A program made the translations under genes and the position numbers. The notes under the pieces are model-generated. The model searched no databases. It saw only the letters and a list, made by a program, of their open reading frames with translations, and had not been told where the DNA came from. From NCBI GenBank assembly GCA_043815125.1, contig JBDRJH010000102.1, forward strand, positions 1-8,272: DNA of 8,272 nucleotides, read 5' to 3'. Of the stretch, positions 6,431 through 8,272 are shown piece by piece (position 1 is the stretch's first letter; the number at the start of each line of letters is the position of its first letter). Origin of the DNA: JAUWBF01 sp043815125. GTDB lineage: Bacteria; Verrucomicrobiota; Verrucomicrobiia; Opitutales; Opitutaceae.

Positions 6431-7308
6431 CCGTCTCCGTGATGATCACCACGCGCGATCGGGCGGACGATCTGGCCGTCACCCTGCACGAGCTCTCGCG
6501 GCTTGCCCCCGCGTGCGACGAGTTGCTCGTCACCCTCGACGGTTGCCGCGACCGCTCGCTCGAGCTGCTGCAAACCGGGTTCCCGGAGGCGCGCGTGATC
6601 GTGAACCCCGTCTCGCGCGGCTCGATCCCGTCGCGCGACCGCATGATCCGCGAAGCCGCCGGCGACCTTGTGCTCTCGCTCGACGACGACAGCCATCCCG
6701 TGGAGCCCGACTTCATCGCGCGGGCCGCGCGCCTGTTCGCGGACGACCCCCGGCTGGCCGTGCTCTGTTTCCCGCAGCGCAGCGAGGAGTTTCCCGCCTC
6801 CCTGTCGCAGGCCAGCTTCGGTCCCGACATGTGCGTCGCCTCCTACGCGAGCAGCGGCGTCCTGCTCCGCCGGTCAACCTATCTGTCGCTCCCCGGTTAC
6901 GCCACCGGCTTCGGGCATGTGTATGAGGAACCCGACTACGCCCTCCAATGCATCGCGGCCGGCTGGGGCGTGCGCCTGCACACGGGCCTGTTGATTCGCC
7001 ACCGCTACTCGTCGGTGAATCGCAACGAGATCCGCACTCACCACCTGCACGCCCGCAACGAATGCTGGAGCGCGCTGCTGCGCTGCCCGTGGCCGGTGCT
7101 GCCCTTCGCGCTGCTGCGGCGCGCCGCCGGCCAGTTCGCCTACGCCTGCCGGCGCGGCCCCCGCTGGGTCGTGCGGGAGCCGCAGTGGTGGTGGCGCGCG
7201 GCCGCCGGTTTTCCGACGGTGTGGCGCGACCGCGCGCCCGTGGGCCGGCGCGAGTATTCGCTCTGGCGCGGACTGCTCCGGAATCCGCGTCCCGCCGACC
7301 GTCCATGA
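6427..7308 (+). CDS. GT2 family glycosyltransferase
   Basis: A 293-residue GT-A enzyme. It starts VSVMITTRDRADDL (3-16), with LLVTLDGCRDRS (33-44) as the nucleotide-binding strand and loop. LVLSLDDDSHPVEPDF (81-96) provides the DDD metal site. SSGVLLRRSTYLSLPGY (142-158) is the usual acceptor-loop region, followed by YEEPDYALQ (166-174) with the probable catalytic acid pair. The C-terminal segment has RHRYSS (191-196) and HARNECWSALLRC (208-220), typical of GT2 enzymes that add single sugars such as rhamnose, then an Arg- and Trp-rich tail (WWWR 254-257). I see no strong transmembrane helix; the 222-240 stretch is moderately hydrophobic and could touch the membrane. Donor sugar is unassigned. 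Start and stop both sit in ATGA overlaps. Confidence 0.91.
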   Translation: MTVSVMITTRDRADDLAVTLHELSRLAPACDELLVTLDGCRDRSLELLQTGFPEARVIVNPVSRGSIPSRDRMIREAAGDLVLSLDDDSHPVEPDFIARAARLFADDPRLAVLCFPQRSEEFPASLSQASFGPDMCVASYASSGVLLRRSTYLSLPGYATGFGHVYEEPDYALQCIAAGWGVRLHTGLLIRHRYSSVNRNEIRTHHLHARNECWSALLRCPWPVLPFALLRRAAGQFAYACRRGPRWVVREPQWWWRAAAGFPTVWRDRAPVGRREYSLWRGLLRNPRPADRP

Positions 7309-8201
7309 ACGCCCTCGACCGCCTCAAGCACCTCGCGGGCAGCCGGGTCGCCTCCATCCAGCGCAACCTGCCCCGTGCATCCAAAAACCGGATACTCGCC
7401 CTGCCGCCCCTCGCGGCGGCCGGCGACGGTCCGGTGTTCGCCGTGCTGTGCGAACCGCGGACGCGGATCGACGCCCTCTGGTCCATGTGGAGCTGGCTGC
7501 GGTTCGCGCCGCGCCCGCTCAGGCCGATGCTGTTTGTCGACGGCCCCGTGGACCCGGAGTGGTCGGACCGGGCCGCGGGATTGTTCCCGGGCGTCCGGGT
7601 CGAGAGCGTGCCCGCCTGGCTGGAACGACGCGGCAATCCGTTGCAAAGGCACGGGCAGTTTTGCCTGCACTACCCCTTCGCCCGAAAGCTCGCGCTGTTG
7701 CACGACCTCCAGTCCGGGAGCGACCTGGCCTACTGCGACGCCGACGTGACGGCCTTCGCGCCCGCGCCGGAGTTTTTCGACGCGCTCTTCGGCGGACGGG
7801 CGCGGCACATGGTCGACCACGCCTACCCGTCCTGGGATCCGTGGGTCGCCGATCGCGCCGCAGCCCTGGGACTGCGACACGATCCCCATCTCAACTCCGG
7901 CCTGCTCGTCATCCCCGCGCGCGCCTGGAGCGACGAGCGGCTGCACGCGCTGCTCTCCGGCTGGACTCCGGAGCACTATCACCGGGTCACCGAGCAAACC
8001 GTGGCCGGCGTGTTGATGACCGCGGCCGGCTCGGAGCCGCTCCCGGCGGAGCGTTATGTGATCTCCAACCAGGGCATGTATTTCTGGCAAACAGACGCTC
8101 CCTTCGAGGGCATGACCGCCCGTCACTACACCGGCAATGTCCGCCATCTGCTTTATTCCCGGGCCTACCCCCGCTTGTTGAAGTCGTCCCATGCCGGCTG
8201 A
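7305..8201 (+). CDS. Second DxD/HYxG GT-A-like glycosyltransferase
   Basis: A 298-residue protein without signal peptide or membrane helix. An N-terminal basic helix region (1-40) leads into VFAVLCEPRTRIDALWSMW (44-62) and LFVDGPVDPEW (76-86). The probable metal-binding DAD is at 145-147 in YCDADVTAFAPAPEFFD. NSGLLVI (197-203), EQT (230-232) and HYTG (274-277) follow. These motifs come in the same order and with similar spacing as in the protein at 69-971, including an ALW near the start, so the two are distant members of one superfamily, though overall identity looks low. By analogy with GT8-like enzymes, the DxD and distal His should hold the metal. Aromatic residues around 250-262 (YVISNQGMYFW) may shape the acceptor site; this is inference. 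The start is coupled by ATGA at 7305-7308, and the next gene begins 11 bases before its stop. Confidence 0.8.
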   Translation: MNALDRLKHLAGSRVASIQRNLPRASKNRILALPPLAAAGDGPVFAVLCEPRTRIDALWSMWSWLRFAPRPLRPMLFVDGPVDPEWSDRAAGLFPGVRVESVPAWLERRGNPLQRHGQFCLHYPFARKLALLHDLQSGSDLAYCDADVTAFAPAPEFFDALFGGRARHMVDHAYPSWDPWVADRAAALGLRHDPHLNSGLLVIPARAWSDERLHALLSGWTPEHYHRVTEQTVAGVLMTAAGSEPLPAERYVISNQGMYFWQTDAPFEGMTARHYTGNVRHLLYSRAYPRLLKSSHAG

Positions 8202-8272
8202 ACCCGTCATCGCCATCAGCGCCACGAATCCGTGCCATCTCTACGACCTGGCGAAGGCCTGGCACGGGAGCG
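8191..8272 (+). CDS. 5' end of a probable GT4-type glycosyltransferase (partial)
   Basis: Twenty-seven codons are visible before the window ends, starting MPAEPVIAISATNPC and continuing HLYDLAKAWHGS. A short hydrophobic first strand, then a helix beginning with His and Tyr, is how many GT-B (GT4) acceptor domains begin, where the protein contacts its acceptor near the N-terminus. That is the only basis for the assignment. The ATG overlaps the preceding gene by 11 bases, and GAAG about ten bases upstream could be a weak ribosome-binding site. It continues the operon beyond the window. Confidence 0.6.
   Translation, partial: MPAEPVIAISATNPCHLYDLAKAWHGS

Noticed and set aside
7140..8225. Minus-strand open frame of 361 codons
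   Set aside because: It is antisense to the GT2 and DxD/HYxG genes, with no domain, no context and a composition typical of a shadow frame.

Overview
The window is a single, densely packed, plus-strand run of glycan-assembly genes. It is best read as the interior of a surface-polysaccharide locus (O-antigen, capsule or exopolysaccharide). It holds nine complete coding regions, the last 24 codons of an upstream gene and the first 27 codons of a downstream gene. Seven of the complete genes look like glycosyltransferases, one is a class I SAM-dependent methyltransferase, and one is a left-handed beta-helix (hexapeptide-repeat) O-acetyltransferase. I see no RNA gene, insertion sequence, CRISPR array or phage gene, and no credible minus-strand gene.

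Layout: 1-72 end of an unidentified gene; 69-971 GT-A-like transferase with DxD and a C-terminal HYxG motif; 968-1984 GT-B transferase; 2078-2779 methyltransferase; 2811-3842 GT4-type transferase with a clear EX7E motif; 3839-4795 GT2 transferase; 4839-5891 GT4-type transferase whose start codon is followed at once by nine C; 5888-6430 acetyltransferase; 6427-7308 GT2 transferase; 7305-8201 a second DxD/HYxG transferase, a distant relative of the first; 8191-8272 start of a probable GT4 transferase. Six junctions are exact ATGA stop/start overlaps and one is an 11-base overlap, so most of the cassette is probably translationally coupled. The three open junctions lie on both sides of the methyltransferase gene and in front of the poly-C gene.

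Organism: base composition is high (hand counts of sampled lines give about 70% G+C and above, but about 54% in the methyltransferase gene), codon third positions are strongly G/C, and start codons mostly lack a recognisable Shine-Dalgarno sequence. This fits a high-GC Gram-negative bacterium. A verrucomicrobial (Opitutae-like) origin is a guess I cannot test here.

How the genes would work together (inference): cytosolic transferases of mixed GT-A and GT-B fold add sugars one after another to a lipid-linked acceptor, and the methyl- and acetyltransferases decorate the glycan. No initiating sugar-phosphate transferase, flippase, polymerase, export protein or nucleotide-sugar synthesis gene lies in the window, so those functions must be encoded outside it. 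The points most worth following up are the pair of divergent DxD/HYxG transferases, the 9-C tract after a start codon (possible phase variation), and the compositionally distinct methyltransferase gene.
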